Assembly (NCBI GenBank): GCA_013042765.1
Contig: JABDPP010000280.1
Coordinates: forward strand, 1-7,332
From: Litoreibacter sp.
GTDB taxonomy: Bacteria > Pseudomonadota > Alphaproteobacteria > Rhodobacterales > Rhodobacteraceae
Reading direction: 5' to 3'
Length of the DNA stretch: 7,332 nucleotides
Under the pieces are notes generated by a model, which ran no database searches, was not told where the DNA came from, and worked only from the letters and a program-made list of their open reading frames with translations. The position numbers were made by a program, and so were the translations under genes. Below are positions 6,781 to 7,332 of the stretch, in pieces (positions within the stretch are counted from its first letter, which is position 1; the number at the start of each line of letters is the position of its first letter).

Positions 6781-7332
6781 TCACGAGCGCCAGAAATCGG
6801 GATTGAGAAGCGCGATAATGGCCAGTGTTTCAAGGCGTCCCAGCACCATTGCCGCGGACAGGACAAGCTTGGCCATGGGGCTGAGCGTGACGTAGGAAAG
6901 CGAGCCATCCAGCACCACTTCGGCCAGCGGACCGGTGGTCGAAAAGCTGGCCACTGCAAAGACCATCGCCTCCTCAAATGACAGGCCCGTGGCCGCCAGC
7001 ATCAGCATCACGACCGCAATGGTCAGCGCAAAGAGCATGAAGAAAATCCAGGCCACGAAGGCCCCTTCCCGGCGCACCTCGCGGCCCAGCCGGCCTTCGC
7101 TGCCGATCGAGTTCGGGTGCACCAGACGCCCCATCTCCCGCACGCCGTGCTTGTAGAGCGCGTAGACCCGGAGCAGTTTCACCCCGCCCGCCGTGGTGGC
7201 CACACCGCCTCCGAAGATCGCGAGGCCGGCGAGGATCAGCCCGGGCGTGGGCAGGCCGGACCACGAGCGCGCCTCCGCCCACCCGCCGGAGATGAACCCC
7301 GTGGTCGTCAGGAAGGACAGGACGGTGAAGAC
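6781..7332 (-). CDS. trkH: Trk potassium uptake system channel subunit TrkH, C-terminal part, 5' end outside window
   Basis: TrkH is the inner-membrane K+ channel subunit that works with the NAD-binding regulator TrkA. The frame is open to the window edge and encodes the last 183 residues of a protein usually near 480. Visible landmarks are the pore-loop motif TTTGF (7294-7308), GGGVATTAGGVKLLR across 7203 (the conserved GGxxxSTAGGIK-R segment between pore helices), a hydrophobic helix VAWIFFMLFALTIAVVMLM, the last pore loop SFSTTGP (6928-6948) and the end LGRLETLAIIALLNPDFW, all standard for TrkH/KtrB. The GTG at 7203 is an internal valine, not a start. In related alphaproteobacteria trkA and ntrYX lie upstream of trkH, so these would be expected just beyond the right edge. 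Confidence 0.95.
   Translation of the reverse strand, partial: VFTVLSFLTTTGFISGGWAEARSWSGLPTPGLILAGLAIFGGGVATTAGGVKLLRVYALYKHGVREMGRLVHPNSIGSEGRLGREVRREGAFVAWIFFMLFALTIAVVMLMLAATGLSFEEAMVFAVASFSTTGPLAEVVLDGSLSYVTLSPMAKLVLSAAMVLGRLETLAIIALLNPDFWRS

Overview
The window is an ordinary-looking, GC-rich stretch of alphaproteobacterial chromosome, most likely from the Rhodobacteraceae (roseobacter/Rhodobacter group). The evidence is the strong G/C bias at third codon positions, a HemB with the aspartate-rich rather than cysteine-rich metal loop, a short 77-residue Hfq, and the order trkH-hfq-hflX, which in alphaproteobacteria forms the tail of the ntrBC/ntrYX-trkA region. I see no transposase, integrase, CRISPR array, phage gene, tRNA or rRNA. 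Coding density is about 93 percent.

Layout from left to right: (1) the 3' nine tenths of hemB (+), the porphobilinogen synthase of tetrapyrrole synthesis. (2) A 132-bp gap, then a 185-residue SYLF-domain (Ysc84/DUF500) protein (+) with a combined twin-arginine signal and lipobox. (3) A convergent junction with a perfect bidirectional hairpin terminator at 1634-1664. (4) A 3-hydroxyisobutyrate-dehydrogenase-family oxidoreductase (-). (5) An 82-bp divergent promoter region. (6) An 821-residue membrane-anchored periplasmic penicillin-acylase-family Ntn-hydrolase (+). (7) Only 8 bp further, and convergent with it, the end of hflX (-), preceded by hfq (-) and the C-terminal half of the potassium channel subunit trkH (-), which runs off the right edge.

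Functionally, hfq and hflX form a tight post-transcriptional/ribosome-rescue pair: the hfq stop and the start of hflX share a base. The other genes are independent housekeeping or envelope functions. The dehydrogenase and the acylase share a divergent intergenic region, but nothing in the sequence shows that they act in one pathway.

The most unusual signal is the start of hflX. The conserved HflX N-terminus is encoded upstream of the first GTG, yet that open frame contains no ATG, GTG or TTG. The best candidate is an ATT codon in the context TAATT, which overlaps the hfq stop like the common TAATG arrangement with one base changed. No candidate for a wholly new system is visible.
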